Assembly (NCBI RefSeq): GCF_033042135.1
Contig: NZ_WBXM01000002.1
Span: forward strand, 186,001-250,000
Direction: 5' to 3'
Source: Haloechinothrix sp033042135
Lineage (GTDB): Bacteria > Actinomycetota > Actinomycetes > Mycobacteriales > Pseudonocardiaceae
Length of the DNA stretch: 64,000 nucleotides
Shown here: in pieces, positions 32,789 through 40,857 of the stretch
How the letters are laid out: the number at the start of each line of letters is the position of its first letter
How positions within the stretch are numbered: the stretch's first letter is position 1
Program-made: the position numbers and the translations under genes
Notes under the pieces: generated by a model
Told to the model about the DNA's origin: nothing
The model's input: only the letters and a program-made list of their open reading frames with translations
Databases searched by the model: none

Positions 32789-32806
32789 CTGTGACGGCTG
32801 TCACAG
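32789..32806 (+). promoter_or_regulatory. inverted repeat CTGTGAC-GGCT-GTCACAG
   Basis: A perfect 7-bp inverted repeat with a 4-base loop, 46 bases before the precursor peptide start. A second, weaker pair CATGG/CCATG occupies 32816-32832 next to the GAGGAG ribosome-binding site. These could be an additional operator or a 5'-UTR hairpin. Confidence 0.45.
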
Positions 32807-32851
32807 ACTGAGGGGCATGGTTGAACACCATGTGACCGCACAGGAGGAAAC

Positions 32852-33055
32852 ATGAACGAGGCAACGACCCAGGTTGTGACAGCTATTCGCAGGCGATCCG
32901 GAGGTGCTGCCTGCCAGGCGGGTGCCGCCACGGCGAGGTCCGGCGCGTTGCGGATCGAGCGGTTCGATCACTGGCGTAACCCGACCGCCCTGCGGATGAA
33001 CGCCACGACGACGTGCTGGTGCTTGGCCGACGACGACGTGGAGGCGGCGGCCTGA
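32852..33055 (+). CDS. putative RiPP precursor peptide with Thr/Cys core
   Basis: A 67-residue peptide with strong AGGAGG-type ribosome-binding site (CAGGAGGAAAC). A basic/Ala/Gly leader-like part (1-~48) contains IRRR and a GALRIERFDHWRNPTAL segment. Next comes the short cluster NATTTCWCLADDD (50-62), rich in residues that cyclodehydratases heterocyclise (Thr52-54, Cys55, Cys57), and a VEAAA end. Its TGA overlaps the ATG of the YcaO gene (TGATG), so the two are translationally coupled. I know no named family for it; the role is inferred from size, composition and position beside an azoline-forming enzyme. One other Cys (21) lies in the leader. Confidence 0.7.
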   Translation: MNEATTQVVTAIRRRSGGAACQAGAATARSGALRIERFDHWRNPTALRMNATTTCWCLADDDVEAAA

Positions 33056-35355
33056 TGAGCGCACCGACCGATCCGGCACAGTTCGTGGGGTTCAAACGCC
33101 ACCTCAACGTCGTCGTGGCAGGCGACGACGCCGTCTTCCTGTTCTCCGAGAGCGGGGTCACGGCGTTGCGCGGCGAGCGGATCGCCGCTCTCGCGGCTTT
33201 GCTGGACGGTTCCCGGGATCTCGCGACCGTGCTCCGCGCCCAGCCCGCTGGTATGGGCGCGGAGCAAGTCGCGGACCTGCTGGGCGAACTCGCAGAGGCC
33301 GACCTCGTCGCGGTGCGTCCCTGCGATGACGGCGCGGCGGATGCCTGCGAGACGGCCTACTGGGATGCCTTCGGGTGCTCGGACGCGCGGCCCGCGGGCC
33401 GGGTGGAGCTGCTGACGGTAGGCGAGGTACCCGGTGCCGCGGAGGTAGCCGGCGCGTTGCGGCGTGCGGGCGTCACGGTGATGGAGGGTGTGGGCACCGC
33501 GGCGAGCGGGCCTGGATCGGAGGGTACGCGCGGTGCCGACGTGACCGTCGTGCTGTGCGACGACTACCTCAACGCGGGCATCGCGGGGATCGAGGCGCGG
33601 CAGCGCGATGCGGGGCGGCCGTGGTGGCTCGCCAAGCCCGTCGGCACCCAGATTTGGCTGGGACCGGCCTTCAGCCCGGGAGTCACCGCTTGCTGGCACT
33701 GTCTTGCCACGAGGCTGTGGGGGCACCGGCATGCCGAGGCCTGCGCGCAGGCCACCCTCGGTCGTGACGGTCCGGCCGCGCGACCGCCTGCGGCGACACC
33801 CGCCACCGTGGGGACCGCCGCACACCTGATCTCTCTCGAGGTGACGAAGTGGCTGGCTGGGCACCGTCACGAGGCGCAACAACGCGTGTGGACGTTCGAC
33901 AGTCGAACCCTCCACAGTGAATCGCATGAGCTACGGAACCGGCCACAGTGTTCTGTATGTGGCGACAGCGACCTGGTCCGCAGGCAAGGGTGGCGCCCCG
34001 TGGTCCCGGGAACCGTGCCGAAAGCCAGCCGCGGCAGCGGCGGTGACCGGGCGGTATCGCCGGAGGATGTCCGCGAACGCTACCGGCACCTGATCAGCCC
34101 GGTGACCGGCATCATCAAGGAGATCACCCGCGATCCGCGCGGGCCCGCGCTGATGCATTCCTACCGCTCGGGGCCGAACACGGCCGTGCGATCGACCGGG
34201 ATGGGTGCGCTGCGATCGAGCTTGCGTAGCGAGAGCGGCGGCAAGGGAGTCACCGCGCTCGAAGCGGAGGTCGGCGCCCTGTGCGAGGCCATCGAGAGGT
34301 ACAGCGGCAGCTTCCACGGCGACGAGCCACGCGTGACGGGCAGCTTCAGGGAACTCGGCGAACACGCGATACACCCGAACAGTTGCATGCTCTACGAGGA
34401 GCGGCAGTACGCGACGAGGACGGTGTGGAACGCGACGCACGCGCCTTTCCAGTACGTGTGCGATCCGTTCGACGAGGCCGTCGTGATGGACTGGACACCG
34501 GTGTGGTCGTTGACGAACGGCCGTCACCGGTTGCTGCCGACGGAGATGCTGTACTACGGCGCCCCCCGCCACGGGCCGAGCCGGATGGTGCGCGCGGATT
34601 CCAACGGCAACGCCGCGGGCAGCAGCCTCGAGGACGCGATGCTGCAAGGCCTGCTCGAGCTCGTCGAGCGGGATGCCGTGGCGCTGTGGTGGTACAACCG
34701 CACCAGGATGCCCGCGATCGACCTGGACGCCTTCGGTGATCGGTGGTCCTGTGAGCTGCGTGCGCTCTACGAGCGGCTGGGGCGCCAGGTGTGGGTCCTC
34801 GATCTCACCGCCGATCTCGGCATCCCGGTGATGGCCGCGGTGTCGCGACGTACCGGAGCGCCCCGCGAGGACATCATGTTCGGCTTCGGCGCGCATCTCG
34901 ATCCGCGGACCGCGTTGCGCCGCGCGCTGACCGAGCTGAACCAGCTGACGCCCGCGGTGCTCGATCTCGACCTCGACACCGATGACGGCGGTGAGGATCG
35001 CGATGCCGTGCACTGGTGGCGGCACGCTACGGTGGCCAACCAGCCGTACCTGCTGCCCGACACCGGTGTGCCCGCTCGCGGCCCGGCGGACCTGCCCGAC
35101 ACCTCGACGAGCGATATCGGTACCGATGTGGAGGCGGTGCGCGCAGCGCTGGAGTCACGGGGGATGGAGGTCCTCGCGCTGGATCAGACCCGCCCCGACA
35201 TCGGGATGCCGGTGGTGAAGATGATCGTTCCCGGGATGCGCCACTTCTGGGCACGCTTCGCGCCGGGCAGGTTGTACGACGTTCCGGTCGAGCTCGGCAG
35301 ACTGGCCGGGCCCACCCCCTACGTGGAGCTGAATCCGCTGCCACTCTTCTTGTGA
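33055..35355 (+). CDS. fused E1-like/YcaO azoline-forming cyclodehydratase
   Basis: A 766-residue enzyme expected to convert Cys/Thr/Ser of a ribosomal peptide to thiazoline/oxazoline using ATP. Residues ~10-90 look like the winged-helix leader-binding (RRE) part (AVFLFSESGVTALRG, then LLDGSRDLATVL). The E1/ThiF-like part follows, with zinc ligands Cys213/Cys216 (CWHC) and Cys299/Cys302 (CSVC). The YcaO domain (~350-766) shows SGGKGVTALEAEVGALCEAIER (ATP/Mg site around 395-415), NAAGSSLEDAMLQGLLELVERDA and a terminal LNPLPLFL resembling the PxPxP end of azoline-forming YcaOs. This is the C-D fusion seen in thiazole/oxazole-modified microcins. No azoline dehydrogenase gene lies beside it. Confidence 0.92.
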   Translation: MSAPTDPAQFVGFKRHLNVVVAGDDAVFLFSESGVTALRGERIAALAALLDGSRDLATVLRAQPAGMGAEQVADLLGELAEADLVAVRPCDDGAADACETAYWDAFGCSDARPAGRVELLTVGEVPGAAEVAGALRRAGVTVMEGVGTAASGPGSEGTRGADVTVVLCDDYLNAGIAGIEARQRDAGRPWWLAKPVGTQIWLGPAFSPGVTACWHCLATRLWGHRHAEACAQATLGRDGPAARPPAATPATVGTAAHLISLEVTKWLAGHRHEAQQRVWTFDSRTLHSESHELRNRPQCSVCGDSDLVRRQGWRPVVPGTVPKASRGSGGDRAVSPEDVRERYRHLISPVTGIIKEITRDPRGPALMHSYRSGPNTAVRSTGMGALRSSLRSESGGKGVTALEAEVGALCEAIERYSGSFHGDEPRVTGSFRELGEHAIHPNSCMLYEERQYATRTVWNATHAPFQYVCDPFDEAVVMDWTPVWSLTNGRHRLLPTEMLYYGAPRHGPSRMVRADSNGNAAGSSLEDAMLQGLLELVERDAVALWWYNRTRMPAIDLDAFGDRWSCELRALYERLGRQVWVLDLTADLGIPVMAAVSRRTGAPREDIMFGFGAHLDPRTALRRALTELNQLTPAVLDLDLDTDDGGEDRDAVHWWRHATVANQPYLLPDTGVPARGPADLPDTSTSDIGTDVEAVRAALESRGMEVLALDQTRPDIGMPVVKMIVPGMRHFWARFAPGRLYDVPVELGRLAGPTPYVELNPLPLFL

Positions 35356-35488
35356 TACCTACCCGCCAGACCCCGTCCCGCTGCGGTGGCCCTGGCCGAG
35401 GCGCGAACGGGTCCTGGCGCGGACCTATGCTGCGCGACACGCGTCGCCTATACTGCTTGATCGCGACAAGGGCCGACAGGGAGGCGTC

Positions 35489-36730
35489 ATGGTGTCCGGT
35501 CAGGAGCCCGGAACGAGCGAGTTATCGGGTTTCACCGGGCAGCACGGAGCGGGGCAGCCGGGAGCGGACACCAGGCGGGACGGATCCGGTGAGTCCGGGA
35601 TGGCGGCGCGCGCGTACGCGCATCTGGTGCCGGATATGGCGCCGCGGCTGGCTGTCGCGATCAGCACCGCGGTGATCTGTGGTTTCGGTGTCGTCGCGGT
35701 GTTCAGCGTGATTCAGCAGGAACTCGACGCCCCGGCGCTAGCGGTTCTCTACCTCGCGGGGCTGCTCGCCGTGCAGCTCGGTTACTTCAGCAGACCGTCG
35801 GTGCGTTACCGCACGCGAACCACGGCGGTGGCACTGGTGGCGCAGGCGTGCCTCGTCTACCTACCGTTCGTCCAGTTTGGTGCCGCGTGGCTCGGGCTTC
35901 CCGGTTTCCTGGCCGGAAGCGCGCTGCTGAGCCTGGCACCTCCGGTATCGGTCGTGCTGTTCGGTGCCGTGGTGCTCAGCGTCGGCGGCGCGCACATGGC
36001 GCTGGGTACCGAACCGACGTTGATCATGCACGGCGTGATTTCCACGGTGATCACGGGCCTCGTGGTTTTCGGCATGACACGGTTGGCCAGGATGGTCGCC
36101 GAGCTGAACGCGGCGAAGGACGAGCTCGCGCAGATGGCGGTGGCGCGGGAGCGATTGCGTTTCGCCAGGGACCTGCACGATCTGCTTGGGCTGAACCTGT
36201 CGGCGATCACGATGAAGAGCGAGCTCACCAACCGGCTCATGGCCGACCATCCCGAACGGGCCAAGGAGGAGCTCACCGAGATCCTCGCTATCTCGCGCAA
36301 GGCGCTCGCGGACGTACGTTCGGTCGCGAGCGGTTACCGGTTGCTCTCCTTCGACGACGAGCTCCGCTCGGTCGAGACGGTGCTGACCGCGGCCAACGTC
36401 GATGTCCGGATCCGGCGTTACGTCGACGATGTGCCCGCCTGGGCGGGGTCGGTACTGGCGACGGTGCTGCGCGAGGGCGTCACCAACGTGCTACGGCACA
36501 GCAAGGTCGAGCATTGCACGATCACCTGCCGGGAGGTGGAGGGCACGATCGAGCTGGAGATCGTCAACGACGGGGTCACCGAGCACGACGGGAACACGCA
36601 GCCGTGGGAGGGCAGCGGCTTGGACAACCTGGGGCAACGCGTGCGGGAGTACGGTGGGAACATCGAAGTCGGCAGGCGCCAGGGGAAGATGTTCCGGCTT
36701 TCCGCCTCGTTACCGCGAGAGGCCGGGTGA
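35489..36730 (+). CDS. DesK-type sensor histidine kinase
   Basis: A 413-residue membrane kinase. A hydrophilic N-terminus (~1-50) is followed by about five TM helices (~55-200), then HisKA_3 with the phospho-acceptor His230 in RFARDLHDLLGLNLS. A HATPase_c domain contains LREGVTNVLRHSK (N box) and GSGLDNLGQRVREYGG (G box). The stimulus is unknown; the multi-TM sensor without a large extracellular loop suggests membrane or lipophilic signals. Partner: the response regulator on the opposite strand, tail to tail with 17 bases between. It lies just downstream of the YcaO gene and may watch for the product. Confidence 0.9.
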   Translation: MVSGQEPGTSELSGFTGQHGAGQPGADTRRDGSGESGMAARAYAHLVPDMAPRLAVAISTAVICGFGVVAVFSVIQQELDAPALAVLYLAGLLAVQLGYFSRPSVRYRTRTTAVALVAQACLVYLPFVQFGAAWLGLPGFLAGSALLSLAPPVSVVLFGAVVLSVGGAHMALGTEPTLIMHGVISTVITGLVVFGMTRLARMVAELNAAKDELAQMAVARERLRFARDLHDLLGLNLSAITMKSELTNRLMADHPERAKEELTEILAISRKALADVRSVASGYRLLSFDDELRSVETVLTAANVDVRIRRYVDDVPAWAGSVLATVLREGVTNVLRHSKVEHCTITCREVEGTIELEIVNDGVTEHDGNTQPWEGSGLDNLGQRVREYGGNIEVGRRQGKMFRLSASLPREAG

Positions 36731-36747
36731 GATGCCCCGTCACGGCG

Positions 36748-37353
36748 TCAGATCCACCCCGACTCCTCGGCGATGCGGATGGCGTCCACGCGGTTGCGCG
36801 CGTTGAGCTTGTTCACCACCGTCGTCAGGTAGTTGCGCACCGTCCCCTGCGACAGGTAGAGGGTGGCGGCGATCTCCTTGGTGCTGGAGCCCTGCGCGGT
36901 GTGGCGCAGGATCTCCAGCTCGCGCGGGGTGAGCGGGCAGTGCTCCGACTCCCACGCCGCCAGCGCCAGGTCCCCGTCGAAGATCCGCCTGCCCGCCGCG
37001 ACACCGCGGATGGCGTTGGCGAGGGCATCCGCAGGAGCGTCCTTGACGATGAAACCATTGACGCTGGCCGCCAGTGCCCGGCGGACGGTGCCTGGCTTGC
37101 CGAGTCCGGTCACGATCAGTGTGCGGCAGCCGGGTAACTCCTGGCGCAGTTCTGCTGCCGCGACGAGCCCGTCCTTACCGGGAAGATCGATGTCGATGAC
37201 GGCGACGTCCGGCCGGTGCTCCAGCGCGGTGGGTACGATCACGTCTCCCGAGGAGACCTCGGCGACCACGGTCAGGTCGGGTTCCAGGTCGATGAGCGCG
37301 CTCAGAGCACCGCGAACCAGGTGCATGTCCTCGGCAAGCAAGACGCTGATCAC
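36748..37353 (-). CDS. NarL/DesR-type response regulator
   Basis: A 201-residue regulator opening MISVLLAEDMHLVRGALSAL, with phospho-acceptor Asp54 in VAVIDIDLPGKDG and the LuxR helix-turn-helix LTPRELEILRHTAQGSSTKEIAATLYLSQGTVRNYL. I favour the GTG at 37353, which has AAGGG upstream and matches the family start; an in-frame ATG at 37368 adds five residues. Convergent with its presumed kinase. Targets are unknown but may be in this cluster. Confidence 0.9.
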   Translation of the reverse strand: MISVLLAEDMHLVRGALSALIDLEPDLTVVAEVSSGDVIVPTALEHRPDVAVIDIDLPGKDGLVAAAELRQELPGCRTLIVTGLGKPGTVRRALAASVNGFIVKDAPADALANAIRGVAAGRRIFDGDLALAAWESEHCPLTPRELEILRHTAQGSSTKEIAATLYLSQGTVRNYLTTVVNKLNARNRVDAIRIAEESGWI

Positions 37354-37368
37354 TCGACGACCCTTCAT

Positions 37369-37700
37369 GTGTTCCAGTGGCGTTCCCTGACCTTTTTATC
37401 ACTCGATGGAGCAAATCAGGTCGTCCAAACGGAGCAACTTGCAGGCTCCCCGGTGACTGGCTCGAATGTCAATATCAATCCGCTATCACATTGCTCGCGG
37501 CGCTCGGATTCCGCTCGCACGGAACGGAAAGTTCGTCGATCGATACCGGTACGCGGGCACATTGGATGCGTTCTCGATCGTGGTATCGAAACGGGATGGA
37601 TAGGCCTTCGACCGGCATCCGAGGAGGTGCGCGCAGGCTGGGGACATCCGGTCGTGACCGGAGCGGCCGGAGTGAGTCCGGTGAGGTGTGAAGGAGTGCG
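37369..37700. other. intergenic, AT-richer divergent promoter region
   Basis: About 330 bases between the response regulator and the OvmZ-like gene, with clearly lower G+C than the surroundings near 37390-37580. It probably holds divergent promoters. I found no convincing gene or strong palindrome; AAGGAG at the right end is the ribosome-binding site of the next gene. Confidence 0.5.
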
Positions 37701-38378
37701 ATGGTGGTGCGCCTGTGCGAGACAACCGGTTGCCGCGACGGGCGGCGCGGTCACCGGCGGGCCCGTCCAGCCGTGCCAGGACTGCGGTTGTGCCCGCCGT
37801 GCAGGCAGGCGGCGGCGCGTTGCCTCACCGAGCTCCCCGACCTTTACTCGGCTTGCGAGCGCGCCCTCGCCCAGCGGGGTGGGCGCGACGTGGAACGGGT
37901 GCGCGGTGGGAGGCCACAGGGGATCCGGCTCAACGACGACGCGGTCGCCGCCCGTTCCGACATCGTGGACCTGCTGACCTCCTGGTCCTCGCTGGTCTCC
38001 GAGGATCGGGAGGTGGCACCGCCCGCGGACCGGGAAGTGCCGACGCTGGCGAGTTTCCTCGCCAGCCACCTCGACTGGCTGGCCGCCCATGCCGCTGCCG
38101 CCGACTTCGTCGCCGAGCTCACCCACCTGCGCGGTGTCGCACGCCAAGTGATCCAACCGGGCGACCGGCTCACGCTGGAGATCGGGCCGTGCCCTCGCCC
38201 GGGGTGCGGGTGGCCGGTACGGGCGATGACACGTTCGGCCGATGGCATGCCGCCTCGGGTCGGGTGCGAGGCGGGCCATACGTGGCATCCCGACCAGTGG
38301 TTGCTGCTCGACGGTCGTACCGGGCACCGGTCAGGCAGCGGTCGCGGCGGGCAGGACGACGAGGGGCGGGCCGCATGA
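37701..38378 (+). CDS. OvmZ-like zinc-ribbon protein
   Basis: A 225-residue hypothetical protein with two Cys-rich ends. The N-terminus is CETTGC followed by CPPCRQAA; the C-terminal half has CPRPGCGWPV and CEAGHTWHPDQWLLLDGR, consistent with zinc ribbons. The middle is helical. It resembles the OvmZ-like proteins that actinomycetes encode beside a small HTH protein, often near antibiotic genes; a regulatory role is inferred from that pairing. Overlaps the HTH gene downstream by four bases (ATGA). ATG preceded by AAGGAG. Confidence 0.65.
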   Translation: MVVRLCETTGCRDGRRGHRRARPAVPGLRLCPPCRQAAARCLTELPDLYSACERALAQRGGRDVERVRGGRPQGIRLNDDAVAARSDIVDLLTSWSSLVSEDREVAPPADREVPTLASFLASHLDWLAAHAAAADFVAELTHLRGVARQVIQPGDRLTLEIGPCPRPGCGWPVRAMTRSADGMPPRVGCEAGHTWHPDQWLLLDGRTGHRSGSGRGGQDDEGRAA

Positions 38379-38569
38379 CGGAACGAGCGAACGGGCGGCG
38401 CCGCAGCGTGCCCACTGAGCTCGCCGCACTCGCTGCCGGGGTGTCCGAGTCGACGATCCGGAAATGGGCGAGCCGGGGCAAGCTGACCCGCCTGGGCACA
38501 CCCCACCGCGCGGAATACGATCTGGACGAGCTCTACCGGCTCGTGGCGCGGCGAGAAGGTGGTACGTGA
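38375..38569 (+). CDS. small helix-turn-helix protein (OvmW-like partner)
   Basis: A 64-residue protein made almost entirely of a MerR/excisionase-like HTH: TELAALAAGVSESTIRKWASRG, then TPHRAEYDLDELYRLV. Such one-domain proteins act as DNA-binding partners. ATGA overlap with the zinc-ribbon gene implies joint action, for example the zinc protein sensing and the HTH binding DNA. Confidence 0.75.
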   Translation: MTERANGRRRSVPTELAALAAGVSESTIRKWASRGKLTRLGTPHRAEYDLDELYRLVARREGGT

Positions 38570-38643
38570 TCATTTTTGCGGGTAACTCCGGGTAACCCGT
38601 GAAAACGTATCGTGCGACATGCGGATACGTGCATCAATTGTGT

Positions 38644-38681
38644 GGCGGTACGCGTAGTGACGTCGCGTACCGCCCATTTTT
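38644..38681 (+). terminator. intrinsic terminator
   Basis: Arms GGCGGTACGCG and CGCGTACCGCC with a 9-base loop, followed two bases later by TTTTT, ending the OvmZ-like operon. The rest of the gap to 38928 includes a moderately AT-rich promoter-like stretch (38680-38760) and no gene that I can support. Confidence 0.8.
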
Positions 38682-38928
38682 ATATGTTCAGGCGATTTCG
38701 AAAGATTCGACCCGGATGTTGACATGGTATCGGTGATCTGTCACGCTAATTGCGGGGCGGAGCTGTGTCCACAACACACTCCGGAACGTTCGGTCTCTTT
38801 CCCTTCCATGGCCCCGTCCACGCAGCAGCCCGTCCGTGGTGCCTGTTTGCCCTACCCGGCAACGCGCAACGGCATCGCGGCGAGCCTGACTGGATTCCTG
38901 CGACTCCCGGGAACGAGGTGACCGCACC

Positions 38929-40041
38929 ATGCACGGCAACTCCCCCACGAAGCCCCGACCGCGGCCACCGGTGGCGTCGGTACCGGTACCTCGGCAGCCG
39001 GTAGCGGAACCGGCGGGCGGCCTCGACGAGCTGCGCGCCTCGCTGTTCGCCTCGTTACCGCGCGCCGACCAGCGGAAGCGAGCGCGGGAGTACCTCGACG
39101 GGCTGCTCGCTACCCACGGTCGCAAGTCTATTCGCAACATCGCGGCGGCGGTGAGCGGGCGCGCCGCCGAGCAGCGATTACATCACTTTATCTGCGAATC
39201 TACATGGGACTGGACCCCGGTACGCCGGACGCTCGCGCGATATGTCGCGGTCACCGCCCCCGACCACGCTTGGGTGGTGCGCCCCATGCGGCCGCCGAGG
39301 AACGCCCGCTGGGTGCTCGGTGTCTGGTCCGCGTGGCGGCGGGCCAGCGTTCCCGTCAACTGGCGGTTGCGGCCTGCCGGTGATCATCACCGGCAGGGGA
39401 AAGGGTCGCTGCCGCGTAGCACCCCGCAGCGACCGGAATCGGTCCTCGAGGGGGTGGTGGGAAGTTGCGCCGAGCTCGTACGGGACTGGGGGCTCCGGCC
39501 GCGCCCTGTGGTGATGGATGCCAGGGGCAGTGATGTCCCCGCCCTGGTCGGTGGGCTGGCGGCGCTCGGCTTGCCGGTGCTGTTGCGGATCGGGGCGGGC
39601 ACGCTGCTGCATCCGGCCTGTTCGGCCTCGCGCGCTGCCGATCGCGGCATGCCTGCGGGTGAGCTCGTTGGCATGGCTCGCGGGCGGTTCGCGTCCGGCA
39701 GTGACGGCTCGGAGGCCGCGGTGGCCACGGTACGGGTTCCGGGACAGCCGGGCACCCACGCGGGTGAAGCCGTCAGTGCGTCACTGGTGGCATTCGGCGG
39801 CACCGGGACGAAAGTGACCGCCCAGCTGTGGCTAGCTACCCACAGCGACGTCGCCGCCGGGGTACTGCGTCGGATGAGCATGCTGGTCCAGCGGGTGGAT
39901 GACGATCGCCTGCACATCGCCGACCGCGTGGGCATTGGGGACTTCACAGGGGGGTCGCTACGCGGCTGGCACCGGCATGTCACGCTCGCCTCGGCCGCGC
40001 ACGCCGCGATGGTCTTCTCACGCGGGACGAGCGAAACTTGA
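38929..40041 (+). CDS. domesticated IS701-family transposase-like protein
   Basis: A 370-residue protein whose N-terminal part is clearly IS701-like (RADQRKRAREYLDGLL, then GRKSIRNIAAAVSG and LHHFICESTWDW). The C-terminal GWHRHVTLASAAHA also fits. The first catalytic acid motif WV(I)DDT is replaced in register by WVVRPM (Arg118-Pro119). The middle Asp197 (VVMDARGSD) remains, and the final acid of the DFEGRS motif is Thr (DFTGGS). Thus it can hardly transpose. No terminal inverted repeats were seen nearby. Such proteins recur in actinomycete antibiotic clusters, where a DNA-binding or regulatory role is suspected. ATG with GAGGTGA upstream. Confidence 0.8.
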   Translation: MHGNSPTKPRPRPPVASVPVPRQPVAEPAGGLDELRASLFASLPRADQRKRAREYLDGLLATHGRKSIRNIAAAVSGRAAEQRLHHFICESTWDWTPVRRTLARYVAVTAPDHAWVVRPMRPPRNARWVLGVWSAWRRASVPVNWRLRPAGDHHRQGKGSLPRSTPQRPESVLEGVVGSCAELVRDWGLRPRPVVMDARGSDVPALVGGLAALGLPVLLRIGAGTLLHPACSASRAADRGMPAGELVGMARGRFASGSDGSEAAVATVRVPGQPGTHAGEAVSASLVAFGGTGTKVTAQLWLATHSDVAAGVLRRMSMLVQRVDDDRLHIADRVGIGDFTGGSLRGWHRHVTLASAAHAAMVFSRGTSET

Positions 40042-40102
40042 GCACCACACGTCCGGTGATGTATAGAGTGATCCTGTCACGCGCCGGAGGAGAGGAGTAA
40101 GC

Positions 40103-40675
40103 ATGGATGCAGGCGTACTGCGCCTGGCGATCATTATCGGCAGTGTCCGGGAAGGACGTTTCGGTCCGACGGTGGCCCGGTGGTTCGTACGAGAGGCGGA
40201 GGCCTTCGGCAGGTTCTCCATCGACGTCATCGACCTGGCCGAGGCCGACCTTCCGGTCGTGCTGACGGATGAGCCTCCTGCCGAGGTGGCCGCGGTGACC
40301 CCGCGGCTCGCGGCGGCGGATGCCTTCGTCATGGTCACCCCGGAATACAACCGCGGTTACCCGGCCTCGCTGAAGAGCCTCATCGACTGGCATTTCGAGG
40401 AATGGCAGGCCAAGCCGGTCGGTTTCGTCTCCTACGGCGGTCGTGCGGGTGGCATGCGCTCGGTGGAGCAGCTGATTCCGGTGCTTGGCGAGCTTCACGC
40501 GGTGACCATTCGCGAGGCCGTGAGCTTTCACGACGCGTGGGATCAGTTCGACGACAGCGGTCAGCTGAGGGATTCGGACGCCGCGCACGGTGCGGCGAAG
40601 GCGATGCTCGATCAACTGTCCTGGTGGGCGCTCGCGCTTTCCGAAGCGCGGGCGAAACGACCGTACAACGCCTGA
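40103..40675 (+). CDS. NADPH-dependent FMN reductase family protein (paralogue)
   Basis: A 190-residue flavodoxin-like reductase with the same landmarks as the protein at 20309: IIIGSVREGRFGP, TPEYNRGYPASLK, VSYGGRAGGMRS and LDQLSWWALALSEARAKRPYN. Likely supplies reduced flavin or reduces a quinone-like intermediate. GGAGAG precedes the ATG. Inside the cluster, between the transposase-like gene and the sugar genes, and followed by two hairpins, so transcribed separately from the glycosyltransferase operon. Confidence 0.87.
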   Translation: MDAGVLRLAIIIGSVREGRFGPTVARWFVREAEAFGRFSIDVIDLAEADLPVVLTDEPPAEVAAVTPRLAAADAFVMVTPEYNRGYPASLKSLIDWHFEEWQAKPVGFVSYGGRAGGMRSVEQLIPVLGELHAVTIREAVSFHDAWDQFDDSGQLRDSDAAHGAAKAMLDQLSWWALALSEARAKRPYNA

Positions 40676-40683
40676 GATCGACA

Positions 40684-40714
40684 GTTCCGTACCGCTGACC
40701 GGGCGGTACGGAAC
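40684..40714 (+). terminator. first hairpin after the FMN reductase
   Basis: Arms GTTCCGTACCGC and GCGGTACGGAAC with a 7-base loop, nine bases after the stop. A second small hairpin CGGGCCGGT/ACCGGCCCG follows at 40726-40746. Confidence 0.6.
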
Positions 40715-40767
40715 AGGGGAATGCCCGGGCCGGTGGTACCGGCCCGACAACAGAACACCGACACCGG

Positions 40768-40806
40768 AAAGTGCCGGGGACGGCGAGAGCCTCCCCGGCA
40801 CTTTTT
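40768..40806 (+). terminator. strong intrinsic terminator
   Basis: A 13-bp stem (AAAGTGCCGGGGA and TCCCCGGCACTTT) with an 11-base loop running into a T run, 51 bases before the glycosyltransferase start. It cleanly separates the reductase from the sugar/aromatic operon, whose promoter must lie in or just after it. Confidence 0.85.
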
Positions 40807-40857
40807 CGTGGCCGGGTTTCCGGAAGGTAGCACGGTACGGCACAGGGAGAGAGCACG

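Noticed and set aside
32585..32864. Alternative small minus-strand ORFs in the SARP-RiPP promoter region
   Set aside because: They overlap the regulatory repeats, have no ribosome-binding site, and their sequence shows no recognisable family.
38929..40041. Active insertion sequence
   Set aside because: Catalytic acids are replaced, no terminal inverted repeats or target duplications were seen, and a proper ribosome-binding site and cluster context are present.
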